Source of the DNA: Firmicutes bacterium UBA3906
Lineage (GTDB): Bacteria; Bacillota; Clostridia; Caldicoprobacterales; DTU083
DNA: 10,841 nucleotides
Assembly: GCA_002391555.1 (NCBI GenBank)
Contig: DGFG01000139.1
Coordinates: 1-10,841, forward strand
Direction of reading: 5' to 3'
A program made the position numbers and the translations under genes. Shown piece by piece: positions 1 through 7,093 of this stretch (its first letter is position 1; the number at the start of each line of letters is the position of its first letter). The notes under the pieces were generated by a model, which did not search any database, was not told the DNA's origin, and was given only the letters and a program-made list of their open reading frames with translations.

Positions 1-19
1 AGATGTGTATAAGAGACAG
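1..19. other. Sequencing adapter: Tn5/Nextera mosaic end
   Basis: The first 19 bases, AGATGTGTATAAGAGACAG, match the hyperactive Tn5 transposase mosaic end used in Nextera/tagmentation libraries exactly. They sit at the very edge of the window and interrupt the hemW reading frame about 15-25 residues before its expected C-terminus. This is untrimmed adapter and not genomic DNA, so any open frame that starts inside it is artificial. Confidence 0.96.
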
Positions 20-1101
20 CTATTATCCTCTTTTATTAGACCCTTGTCCTTTAAGCTTTTAAGCTGCTTTTTAAACCTATCCTCTATAGAAAAACCAAAC
101 CGAGCCTTAAAGTCCTCTTTATCTATACCTGCATTAAGTCTAAAGCCAAGCATTAGGGTCTCAAATATCTCGTCTTCTTTGCTGATTTCTTCTCTATATA
201 CAGTGATAGCTTGGCTCTTTACCCCTTTTATATATTCCTCAATACTTGCTGTATTGGCCCATCTGATACCAGCATAGTAGGAATGGGCCCCGGAACCTAC
301 GCCTATATACTGACCATTTTTCCAGTAGTTTAAATTATGCCTACTTTCGTAGCCGGGCCTTGAAAAATTTGATATCTCGTACTGGTAGAAACCTAGACCA
401 TCAAGCAGGTCTATACCCCTGTGATAGAGGTCTCGTTCCTTGCTATCCTCCATCTCCTCTATGATACCCTTGTTCTTTAAGAGCTTGAGCCTAGTACCCT
501 CTTCTATTTTAAGGCTGTAGGTAGATAAGTGGTCTATACCTGCTGCTACTGCATTGTTTAGGCTCTCTAGCCAGTCCTCAAGAGTCTGGCCAGGTAATGC
601 AAATATCAGGTCGCCACTAATATTTTTATAGCCTAGGTCCTTGGCCCAGCTTGTTGCATTTAAAAAATCCTGGCTACTATGGCCCCTACCTAAAAGCCTT
701 AAGTGCCTATCCTGCCACGCCTGTAGGCCAAGACTCAGCCTGTTATAGCCTCCAGCTAATAGGATCCTTAGCTTTTCCTTGTCGACAGTCTCAGGATTGC
801 ACTCGATTGTAATCTCTGCATCATCTGTAATAGTAAAGCTAGCTTTTATAAAGCTCAGCAGGTCCACTAGGTCTTTTCCACTAAAAAGGGTGGGAGTTCC
901 CCCACCCACAAATATTGTATTGATAAGAATATGGTCATTGTCTAGCTTATAGGACCTCAACTCTGTTTTAAGGGCATCTAGGTAAGGACCCATTAAAGCC
1001 CCCTTATTTGCATAGGATGCAAAGTCACAGTAATGACACTTTGTCTTGCAAAAAGGAAGGTGTATATATAGGCCTATTCCCTTTCTTTCCCTTGCCTCCA
1101 T
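20..1101 (-). CDS. hemW: HemW-type radical SAM protein (heme chaperone family), 3' end missing
   Basis: This is a radical SAM protein of the HemW family, once annotated as oxygen-independent coproporphyrinogen III oxidase and now regarded as a heme chaperone. The ATG at 1101 follows GGGAG about 8 nt upstream. The N-terminus carries the [4Fe-4S] motif CxxxCxxC (C18, C22, C25) followed by D26-F27. True HemN enzymes have a fourth Cys where this protein has Phe. A GGGTP SAM-contact motif lies at residues 66-70. Further on, RHNLNYW contains the HNxxYW signature typical of HemW. About 360 codons are present against roughly 375-385 in the family, so only the extreme C-terminus is lost at the adapter junction. 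It lies 16 nt after lepA, an arrangement common in Firmicutes, and is probably co-transcribed with it. In related genomes hrcA-grpE-dnaK usually follows, beyond this edge. Confidence 0.93.
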
Positions 1102-1117
1102 AATCAAAACTCCCTAT

Positions 1118-2923
1118 CTAATCCATCTTTAGTACAGCCATAAAGGCCTCCTGCGGAACCTCAACAGAACCTATCTGCCTCATCCGCTTTTTCCCTTCCT
1201 TTTGCTTTTCTAAGAGTTTTTTCTTTCTAGTTATGTCTCCACCATAGCATTTTGCTAAAACATCTTTGCGAAGGGCCTTTACGGTCTCTCTGGCTATTAT
1301 CTTGCTACCGACAGCTGCCTGTATGGGGATCTCAAACATTTGCCTGGGTATTAGCTCTTTGAGCTTTTCAGCAATTAGCCTACCCCTCTTGTAGGCATTA
1401 TCCTTGTGGACAATGAGAGAAAGGGCATCTACTACATCCCCATTTAGTAGTATGTCTAGTTTTACTAAGTCTGTGGTCTCATAACCTATTAGCTCATAGT
1501 CAAAGGAAGCATAGCCCCTAGTCCTTGACTTTATGGCATCAAAAAAGTCATAGATTATCTCATTTAAGGGTAGGTCATAGGTCATTAGTACCCTTGTTTC
1601 CTCAATATATTCCATGGTTTTATATACCCCTCGTCTGTCCTGGCACAGCTCCATTATTGGGCCTACATAATCAGATGGGGTCATAATCTGAGCCCTGACC
1701 ATAGGCTCTTGCATATGTTCAATCTCATCTACTGCTGGCAAATTGGTTGGATTGGTGATTTCCAGTAGGTCTCCATTTGTCTTTTTGACCTTGTAGATAA
1801 CAGATGGTGCTGTAGTAACAAGATCAAGGTCATACTCCCTCTCTAGCCTTTCCTGGACAATCTCCATATGTAAAAGGCCTAAAAATCCACATCTAAAGCC
1901 AAAGCCTAGAGCAATAGAAGTCTCTGGCTCATAGGACAGGGAGGCATCATTTATCTGTAGCTTTTCTAGGGCCTCCCTCAGGTCATTGTACTTGGCTCCA
2001 TCTGCTGGATAAATACCACAATAGACCATGGGGTTAACCTTTTTGTAGCCAGGCAGGGGCTTGTCTGTAGGGTTCTTGGCATTTGTAATAGTATCGCCCA
2101 CCTGGGTATCACTTACATTTTTAATGCTAGCTGCTAGATAGCCAACATCACCAGCCACTAGCTCCTGAGCTGATGTTAGCATTGGGCTAAAGGTACCCAC
2201 ATCTGTAACCTCAAACTCCTTGCCAGTAGCCATCATCTTTATCTTGTCACCGGGCTTTACCCTACCTTCCATTATCCTGATGTAGGCGATTACTCCGCGG
2301 TAATTGTCATAGACCGAGTCAAATATCAGGGCCTTTAAGGGGGCATCTTCGTCACCGGATGGTGGTGGAATATTTTCAACTATACTTTTTAAAACCTCGT
2401 CAATACCAATCCCACTTTTTGCAGAAACCAAGGGGGCCTTCTCAGCATCAAGGCCTATAATATCCTCAATTTCACGTTTAACAAGGTCTGGCTGGGCACT
2501 TTCTAAGTCTATCTTATTTATTACAGGTATAAGCTCTAAATCATGCTCCATAGCAAGGTAGACATTTGCCAGGGTCTGTGCCTCTATACCCTGGGAAGCA
2601 TCTACAACTAAAAGGGCTCCCTCACAGGCAGCAAGGCTCCTTGATACCTCATAGTTAAAATCCACATGGCCTGGTGTATCAATAAGGTTAAAGGTATACT
2701 CCTCCCCCTGCTCATCTACATATTTAAGTCTTACTGCTGTCGCCTTTATGGTTATGCCCCTTTCCTTTTCAAGGTCCATGGTATCTAAAAGCTGGTTTTC
2801 CATCTCCCTTTGGCTTATGGCACCAGTCCTTTCCATCAGTCGATCAGCGAGGGTAGACTTTCCATGATCAATATGTGCTATTATGCAAAAATTTCTTGTC
2901 CTGTCCTGCCTTTTTCCTAGCAT
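1118..2923 (-). CDS. lepA: Elongation factor 4 (LepA), ribosomal back-translocase GTPase
   Basis: LepA/EF4 is a cytoplasmic translational GTPase that binds the ribosome and is proposed to back-translocate tRNAs or help 30S biogenesis. At 601 residues it has normal family length. GTPase motifs are all present: P-loop AHIDHGKST at 16-24, RGITI at 55-59 (switch I), DTPGH at 82-86, NKID at 136-139 and SAKSG at 167-171. The LepA-specific C-terminal domain is seen in the segment around 559-585, with GGDITRKKK at 561-569 followed by a Lys/Arg-rich stretch, which separates it from EF-G. The ATG at 2923 follows AAGGAGG with a 12-nt spacer, somewhat long. It ends in TAG 16 nt before hemW. A candidate sigma-A promoter lies at 2989-3017, about 70 nt upstream. 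Confidence 0.97.
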   Translation of the reverse strand: MLGKRQDRTRNFCIIAHIDHGKSTLADRLMERTGAISQREMENQLLDTMDLEKERGITIKATAVRLKYVDEQGEEYTFNLIDTPGHVDFNYEVSRSLAACEGALLVVDASQGIEAQTLANVYLAMEHDLELIPVINKIDLESAQPDLVKREIEDIIGLDAEKAPLVSAKSGIGIDEVLKSIVENIPPPSGDEDAPLKALIFDSVYDNYRGVIAYIRIMEGRVKPGDKIKMMATGKEFEVTDVGTFSPMLTSAQELVAGDVGYLAASIKNVSDTQVGDTITNAKNPTDKPLPGYKKVNPMVYCGIYPADGAKYNDLREALEKLQINDASLSYEPETSIALGFGFRCGFLGLLHMEIVQERLEREYDLDLVTTAPSVIYKVKKTNGDLLEITNPTNLPAVDEIEHMQEPMVRAQIMTPSDYVGPIMELCQDRRGVYKTMEYIEETRVLMTYDLPLNEIIYDFFDAIKSRTRGYASFDYELIGYETTDLVKLDILLNGDVVDALSLIVHKDNAYKRGRLIAEKLKELIPRQMFEIPIQAAVGSKIIARETVKALRKDVLAKCYGGDITRKKKLLEKQKEGKKRMRQIGSVEVPQEAFMAVLKMD

Positions 2924-2988
2924 ATAGTAATATTGCCTCCTTGCAATTATATGTTTTCTAAAATCTTTTAAATGAGTATATCATATCT

Positions 2989-3017
2989 ATAATAAAGAAT
3001 TGCATAAAAAAAAGCAA
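2989..3017 (-). promoter_or_regulatory. Candidate sigma-A promoter for lepA-hemW
   Basis: On the minus strand TTGCTT (-35, 3017-3012) is separated by 17 bp from TATTAT (-10, 2994-2989; five of six consensus bases). The spacer begins with a T run. The -35 hexamer is also the 3' arm of the hairpin proposed as the spoIIP terminator. The -35 is weak (three of six), so the call is moderate. Confidence 0.45.
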
Positions 3018-3043
3018 TAAGTATCTACCTAGACTAGTTGCTT
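3006..3043 (-). terminator. Candidate intrinsic terminator after spoIIP
   Basis: Reading the minus strand, AAGCAA (3043-3038) pairs with TTGCTT (3017-3012), with inner AGT/ACT pairing inside the loop. A run of eight T begins within the 3' arm (3013-3006). It lies about 115 nt downstream of the spoIIP stop. The stem is short and AT-rich, so termination may be partial. Confidence 0.45.
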
Positions 3044-3119
3044 GCGGCTAGACACCTATTGTCTTTTAACTTGAATCTTATCCCTTATCTTGCCCTTTTC
3101 CTTACCAGCTAAAAAGCTT

Positions 3120-3145
3120 TTTCTTTATTAACTTTCTTTATTATA
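3120..3145. repeat. 13-bp tandem duplication downstream of spoIIP
   Basis: TTTCTTTATTA occurs at 3120-3130 and again at 3133-3143, a 13-bp period just past the spoIIP stop. It probably reflects local slippage in AT-rich intergenic DNA. No function is evident. Confidence 0.6.
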
Positions 3146-3158
3146 GGAGGGCATCTAA

Positions 3159-4316
3159 CTATTCAAATATTTGACTTAGGGCCTCTGCTAGATACTTGGT
3201 CGCCCTCTCGGCCTCCTTTTGAGTTGTATAGGTACTGCCTACCTCAATTAGGATGGCCTTTGTTGATACATGCTGGTTATACCTGCCCCTTTTATAGTAA
3301 ACATCCTTGGCTAGGCCAGGGTAGAGCTCATTTATCCTGTTAGTCAGTGTCATAGCAAACTTTGCATTTTCCTGCCAGTCTGGCTTGCTATTAAAGCCAC
3401 CAACCACGCCCTCTCCTGTACCTATTACAACAAAAAGCTTTGCTACCCTCTCCCCATTTATAATAACTACCTCGTCATCAGGATTTTTCCTTGAATCTTT
3501 CCCATAGGAGTTTCTATGTAGATCGATAAAAACCTGCAGAGAATCATGGTCCTTTATCCGTTTTTCTAAGGTCTTTAAGGATTTTGAATATGAAGCATTA
3601 TAATCATTACCCTCATGGTCTGTAGTATCATGTATGGTCGGTATACCCATAGAAATAAGGTGGTCTGTAAATACCCTCCCTACATCTACTACTGTATGGT
3701 TAAAATCGTTTGACCTAAAGGCTTCTCTGGCTACCTCTTTATAGGGGTTTACTGGATCCTGCTTGTATGCCTCCCTAGAATGGGTATGGTAGATAAGGAC
3801 CTGTGCCCCCTTGCCCTTCATATCTATGGGCTTGTTATCCGGCTCTAGACCCTCAATGATTATTTTGATCTCATCGGATACCTCACCATAATTGACCTCT
3901 TCCCTCTCATACCTATCAATTAAGGCCCGGTCAGGTAAATTACTAACAGCCTCTACAGCATGGCTGCCACCCCCATCTAGATTAGACAGGTAGGGGATTT
4001 GCTGGCTGACTATCCCTTTAGGATCCGCAAAGTTTGGAAAGACTAGTCTTAAAAAGCCTGACAGGATGCCAGTACCTTTAAGGTCTTCCCCCCTGGCCAG
4101 CATAGGTATACTCCTTATAAGTATTGATTTATAGTGGGGGTTAAGGCCACTAACATCTGATAAATCAGCAATATCTTCTATGCCATCTGGCTTAGGAGCC
4201 AAGGGCTTTGTAAAGATAAGATTTAAGGTTAAAATTAGTATAGCAATAGCTAGTATACTAGCTATGATATTAAAAGCTATATTAGATGAAAAAGTCACCC
4301 TTGGTCGCCTGCGCAT
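3159..4316 (-). CDS. spoIIP: Stage II sporulation protein P, engulfment peptidoglycan hydrolase
   Basis: SpoIIP is the membrane-anchored amidase/endopeptidase that, with SpoIID and SpoIIM, thins and remodels septal peptidoglycan during forespore engulfment. The 385-residue protein has a short basic N-terminus (MRRRPR) and one membrane segment at about 14-36. An extracytoplasmic linker region follows, then the catalytic domain from about 170. The metal-site motif IYHTHSREAY (H177, H179, E182) is the family hallmark. FIDLHRNS (265-271) and NQHVSTKAILIEVG (347-360, with H349 and E358) supply the other conserved residues. The ATG at 4316 follows AGGGGG with an 11-nt spacer, and nearby ATG/GTG triplets are out of frame. 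It lies downstream of gpr, as in Bacillus. I could not find a convincing sigma-E promoter in the 130-nt gap. It ends in TAG. Confidence 0.95.
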   Translation of the reverse strand: MRRRPRVTFSSNIAFNIIASILAIAILILTLNLIFTKPLAPKPDGIEDIADLSDVSGLNPHYKSILIRSIPMLARGEDLKGTGILSGFLRLVFPNFADPKGIVSQQIPYLSNLDGGGSHAVEAVSNLPDRALIDRYEREEVNYGEVSDEIKIIIEGLEPDNKPIDMKGKGAQVLIYHTHSREAYKQDPVNPYKEVAREAFRSNDFNHTVVDVGRVFTDHLISMGIPTIHDTTDHEGNDYNASYSKSLKTLEKRIKDHDSLQVFIDLHRNSYGKDSRKNPDDEVVIINGERVAKLFVVIGTGEGVVGGFNSKPDWQENAKFAMTLTNRINELYPGLAKDVYYKRGRYNQHVSTKAILIEVGSTYTTQKEAERATKYLAEALSQIFE

Positions 4317-4402
4317 CTGTCACCATTCCCCCTGATAAGAGTATCCCTTTAAATATCTTATTCAAAAGGGGAGGATCCTATGATATAGCTTTGCTTTCTT
4401 TA

Positions 4403-4448
4403 TAAAAAAGACCTTTGTAATCTAAAAAAACTCTTGCCGGCCAAGGTC
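4403..4448 (-). terminator. Candidate intrinsic terminator overlapping the gpr stop codon
   Basis: On the minus strand GACCTT (4448-4443) pairs with AAGGTC (4415-4410), which is followed directly by six T (4409-4404). The 5' arm overlaps the gpr TGA stop. The loop is long (27 nt) and contains a smaller CTTG/CAAG hairpin with its own seven-T run, so two alternative weak terminators are nested here. This may separate gpr from spoIIP transcription. Confidence 0.4.
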
Positions 4449-5430
4449 AATGCAAAAATCTATTGATGTCCTCAAGACTAAGACCCCGATGGATAGCTAG
4501 GTTTATCCCATTGCCAATAATGCGGCAAACATCGTCTATCAAGATATCAACCTCTTTAGGGGTTACTACTAGGTCGCCAAGGCCCTCGGCCAAAACCTCA
4601 TTTATCACCCTATCAATATGGTCCTGGTCCATTGTGTTTATTAGCCTTTCCATTTCGCTACCAGGCTTTATATTTTCACTTAGCTCTTCTATTACCATCT
4701 CTATGGCATCTCTACCGATGGTATATGCATAGACCACTGTAGGTATACCTATTGCTAGGGTTGGTACACCTAGAGTCTCCTTGTTAAGGCCCATCCTCTT
4801 GTTGCCGATACCTGAGCCAGGATTGATCCCTGTATCGGCTATTTGAATGGTTGTCCCTATACGCTGGGTCCTACGGGATGCCAAGGCATCAACTGCTATG
4901 ACCAGATCCGGCTTTATCTTTTCCACAAGTCCCTGTATAACCTCTCCTGTTTCTACTCCAGTAATGCCAAGTACACCAGGACTAATTGCAGACACTGGTC
5001 TCATCCTGTCATCTACCTGGTCGGGAACAAATTCAAAGATATGCCTGGTAACCATTATCTTATCTACTACCTTGGGTCCTACTGCATCAGGGGTAACATT
5101 CCAGTTTCCAAGCCCGACTATTAGGACTGTACTATTATCCTCAAGGTCAACTAGCCTTTGGATCTCCTCAGCTAACTGTTTTGACACCCTCTCCTCATAT
5201 TCGGGGTCTCTGTCCTTTATGCCTGGCACTTCTAGGGTGATATAGTTACCTACTGGCTTGCCAATCCTCTGCTCCCCATCAGCAGAGGTAACCTCTACCC
5301 TGGTAATCTTTATATCCTTGAGACTGACACTGTCTACCACAACTCCTGGCAGTTCTTGACTACTTCCCTGCTGGGCCATTTCCCTAGATTCCATTGCCAG
5401 GTCTGTTCTTATAGTTAACTTTTCTGCCAT
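4447..5430 (-). CDS. gpr: Germination protease GPR (spore SASP endopeptidase)
   Basis: GPR degrades the DNA-protecting small acid-soluble proteins early in spore germination. It is made in the forespore as a zymogen and self-cleaves near the N-terminus. I favour the ATG at 5430 (327 residues), preceded by AAAGGATGG. The in-frame ATG at 5454 has no Shine-Dalgarno site and would add eight residues. The zymogen cleavage motif RTD/LAMES lies at residues 8-15, matching the SASP-like site known from Bacillus GPR. The two acidic residues implicated in catalysis (Asp127 and Asp193 in B. megaterium) correspond to D115 in VTPDAVGP and D181 in AVDALASR. The motifs VTRH, NPGSGIGNKR, and VTPKEVD near the C-terminus are also family features. 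It is divergent from rpsT, with a sigma-G-like promoter at 5477-5505. It ends in TGA. Confidence 0.95.
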   Translation of the reverse strand: MAEKLTIRTDLAMESREMAQQGSSQELPGVVVDSVSLKDIKITRVEVTSADGEQRIGKPVGNYITLEVPGIKDRDPEYEERVSKQLAEEIQRLVDLEDNSTVLIVGLGNWNVTPDAVGPKVVDKIMVTRHIFEFVPDQVDDRMRPVSAISPGVLGITGVETGEVIQGLVEKIKPDLVIAVDALASRRTQRIGTTIQIADTGINPGSGIGNKRMGLNKETLGVPTLAIGIPTVVYAYTIGRDAIEMVIEELSENIKPGSEMERLINTMDQDHIDRVINEVLAEGLGDLVVTPKEVDILIDDVCRIIGNGINLAIHRGLSLEDINRFLH

Positions 5431-5442
5431 TTGGTCCAACAA

Positions 5443-5451
5443 CCATCCTTT
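5443..5451 (-). promoter_or_regulatory. Ribosome binding site deciding the gpr start
   Basis: AAAGGATGG on the minus strand lies 12 nt ahead of the ATG at 5430 and inside the coding frame if the ATG at 5454 were used. The upstream ATG has only AT-rich sequence before it, so this site argues for the shorter protein. Confidence 0.5.
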
Positions 5452-5476
5452 CATTTGCCATTTTACTTCATTTATT

Positions 5477-5505
5477 TATAATAGCCTCAATAAAATCTTT
5501 TATTC
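5477..5505 (-). promoter_or_regulatory. Candidate sigma-G (forespore) promoter for gpr
   Basis: On the minus strand GAATA (5505-5501) fits the sigma-G -35 consensus GHATR. It is followed after 17 bp by TATTATA (5483-5477), six of seven matches to the -10 consensus CATNHTA. Transcription would start near 5470, about 40 nt before the preferred gpr ATG. The assignment agrees with the known forespore expression of gpr in Bacillus. Sigma-F recognises related sequences. Confidence 0.55.
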
Positions 5506-5518
5506 TTTTCAATTTTCC

Positions 5519-5547
5519 TTGCCAATCTAAAGTATCCATGGTAAAAT
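5519..5547 (+). promoter_or_regulatory. Sigma-A promoter for rpsT
   Basis: TTGCCA (5519-5524, five of six) and TAAAAT (5542-5547, five of six) are separated by exactly 17 bp. The predicted start near 5554 gives a leader of about 29 nt. This is the best sigma-A match in the window and suits a strongly expressed ribosomal gene. It lies 13 bp from the -35 of the divergent gpr promoter. Confidence 0.75.
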
Positions 5548-5567
5548 ATTAAACGTTGATTTTTATC

Positions 5568-5576
5568 GGGGAGGTG
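5568..5576 (+). promoter_or_regulatory. Strong Shine-Dalgarno site fixing the TTG start of rpsT
   Basis: GGGGAGGTG contains a seven-base perfect anti-SD match (GGAGGTG, 5570-5576), six nt before the TTG at 5583. It lies inside any longer frame begun at the upstream TTG at 5556, so the start at 5583 is preferred. Confidence 0.8.
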
Positions 5577-5582
5577 AAGAAT

Positions 5583-5852
5583 TTGCCAAATATTAAGTCA
5601 GCTGAAAAAAGAATGAAGGTTACACAGGCTAAGACCCTAAAGAATAAGATGAGAAAGTCCGCTCTTAAAACAGCCATTAAAAAGTATGAGGCTGCATTAC
5701 TTAACAATGATCTAGAGGCTGCAAAAAATATGTATCCAGACATCGTTAAAAAAATTGACCAGGCATCTGCAAAGGGTACTATCCACAAGAATGCTGCTAA
5801 TCGTAAAAAGGCAAAATTGGCTCTTCGATTGAACGCAGCCGGGCAAGAATAA
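5583..5852 (+). CDS. rpsT: 30S ribosomal protein S20
   Basis: S20 is a small, very basic primary binder of 16S rRNA in the 30S subunit. With the TTG start at 5583 the protein is 89 residues, normal for the family, and begins PNIKSAEKR, the characteristic S20 opening (MPNIKSA...). It is helical and Lys/Ala-rich, with the conserved segments NKMRKSALKTAIKKYE and a C-terminal KGTIHKNAANRKKAKLA. A longer in-frame start at 5556 would place the Shine-Dalgarno site inside the gene and is unlikely. It is the only plus-strand gene here, flanked by divergent gpr and convergent holA, as in other Firmicutes. A UUG start is also used by E. coli rpsT, where it matters for autogenous control. Whether that applies here is inference. 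Confidence 0.96.
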   Translation: MPNIKSAEKRMKVTQAKTLKNKMRKSALKTAIKKYEAALLNNDLEAAKNMYPDIVKKIDQASAKGTIHKNAANRKKAKLALRLNAAGQE

Positions 5853-5906
5853 GGTTTAATTTAAGGATTATTAATTATAGCAGATTTATATTAGCTCATA
5901 AAATGA

Positions 5907-5939
5907 AAGCTTCCCTTTATTAAAGGAGAAGCTTCTTTT
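5907..5939 (+). terminator. Intrinsic terminator of rpsT (possibly bidirectional with holA)
   Basis: AAGCTTC (5907-5913) pairs with GAAGCTT (5928-5934) and CCTTT (5914-5918) with AAAGG (5922-5926), with one bulged A and a 3-nt loop, followed by CTTTT. It lies 54 nt after the rpsT stop and 55 nt beyond the convergent holA stop. The minus-strand tail (TCATTTTATG) is also T-rich, so it may serve both genes. Confidence 0.75.
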
Positions 5940-5994
5940 GCTTTATAGGTGTTTAATTGCTGTCTAGCCTGACAATCTCAGGTCTATCCTTTTT

Positions 5995-7035
5995 TTAGCT
6001 TGACAGGCTCATATTTTGACTACACAGCCTTACTATTAGTAGCTCTAGGCCTAATCGGACTTCGATCTTGCCTGCTTTTGAATTTTGGTCAAGGTCAGAG
6101 CAGGCTCTTATAGCTGACTTTAGCTGGCTTGTAGTAAAACTTCGGGCCTGCTGGCTACATTTTTTCACAACATAGGGATGGACCTTTCTCCTATCTATAG
6201 CAGACAGCCTGTCAACTATAAGGTTAGGTGTAAGGCCAAGACTACTATACTCCTTGCAAAGCAGCATGTTCCTAAACTGCTTGTACAGCATGGTAATTAT
6301 AAGGTGGATATTTGCGTTATTATCAAGAAACTTGTCAAGTAGCTTTAAAGCTTGCTTTTCCTGCCTGCCAGCTATGGCGTCAATTAGCTGAAAGACAGTA
6401 TATTCAGCAGTAGGGGCAACCATTTGCTCAATCATTTCCCTAGTTATAAGAGGCTTGTCCCCAGTGTAGGAAACTAGCTTGCTTAGCTCATTTCTTATAT
6501 GCTCTAGGACATTACCTGCCCTATCTAAAAAAAAGTCCAGGTCCTCCTTGGATATTTGCTTGTTACTATTTCTAAACTCCCTGCTGGTCCACTTTCTAAG
6601 GTCAACTCTATCTAGCAGATGAAATTCTGCTACCATCCCATACTTTGCTATAGCCTTGTAAAGGTTTTTCCTTTTGTCTATTGCGCCATCGGTAAAAAAC
6701 ACAAGACAGGTGCTAGCCGGTAACCTAGCCAAATAACTCTCTAGTTCCTTGCTGTCACTTGAACCTCGGCTTGTAAGACTAGGGTGGTTTTTTATAACAA
6801 GCAGCCTCCTGTCAGCCATAAGGGGGAGGGTTTCACTAGCATTTATAATATCAGAATCTGCTACGTTTGCCCCCTCTAGGACATGGTAGTTTAGGTCCAT
6901 AAGACCAGGCCCAAGTAGCTTTTCCTTTAGCTGGTCTAAGGCCTCTGCCTTTACATAGTCCTCTTCCCCGTAAAAAAGGTACAATGAACCTATCCTATCT
7001 TGCTTTATTTGATTGAAAACCTCCATATAGGACAA
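5995..7035 (-). CDS. holA: DNA polymerase III delta subunit (clamp-loader)
   Basis: HolA (YqeN in Bacillus) is the delta subunit of the clamp loader, which opens the beta sliding clamp and loads it on primed DNA. I place the start at TTG 7035, giving 346 residues beginning MSYMEVFNQIKQ. AAGGAGGAG (7050-7042) lies about 6-8 nt before it. The ATG at 7026 is too far from that site, and the TTG at 7065 would put it inside the gene. The opening SLYLFYGEEDYVK (about 17-29) is the typical delta N-terminus. A Walker-like fold with degenerate motifs follows, then the helical C-terminal domain with AEYTVFQLIDAIAG and IHLIITMLYKQFRNML, both characteristic of the family. It lies 58 nt downstream of the solute-binding protein gene with no terminator seen, so read-through is likely. 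It ends in TAA. Confidence 0.92.
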   Translation of the reverse strand: MSYMEVFNQIKQDRIGSLYLFYGEEDYVKAEALDQLKEKLLGPGLMDLNYHVLEGANVADSDIINASETLPLMADRRLLVIKNHPSLTSRGSSDSKELESYLARLPASTCLVFFTDGAIDKRKNLYKAIAKYGMVAEFHLLDRVDLRKWTSREFRNSNKQISKEDLDFFLDRAGNVLEHIRNELSKLVSYTGDKPLITREMIEQMVAPTAEYTVFQLIDAIAGRQEKQALKLLDKFLDNNANIHLIITMLYKQFRNMLLCKEYSSLGLTPNLIVDRLSAIDRRKVHPYVVKKCSQQARSFTTSQLKSAIRACSDLDQNSKAGKIEVRLGLELLIVRLCSQNMSLSS

Positions 7036-7041
7036 TCGGTT

Positions 7042-7050
7042 CTCCTCCTT
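7042..7050 (-). promoter_or_regulatory. Ribosome binding site deciding the holA start
   Basis: AAGGAGGAG on the minus strand is a near-perfect anti-SD match positioned for TTG 7035. It excludes the upstream TTG at 7065 and fits the ATG at 7026 poorly (about 15 nt away). Confidence 0.7.
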
Positions 7051-7093
7051 TTTAGTAAGTATCAAGTAAACAGAAAAGCTTAGCTAGCTATAC

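Noticed and set aside
5..277. Plus-strand open frame at the left edge
   Set aside because: It begins inside the adapter and runs antisense to hemW.
4317..4446. Sigma-E promoter for spoIIP
   Set aside because: GATACTCT and GAATAAGAT resemble -10 elements, but neither has a matching -35 at the right distance. Read-through from gpr or a divergent promoter remains possible.
4463..5245. Open plus-strand frames inside gpr (and similar ones inside lspA, rubrerythrin and the lipoprotein gene)
   Set aside because: They are antisense to strongly supported genes, lack Shine-Dalgarno sites and show no recognisable motifs.
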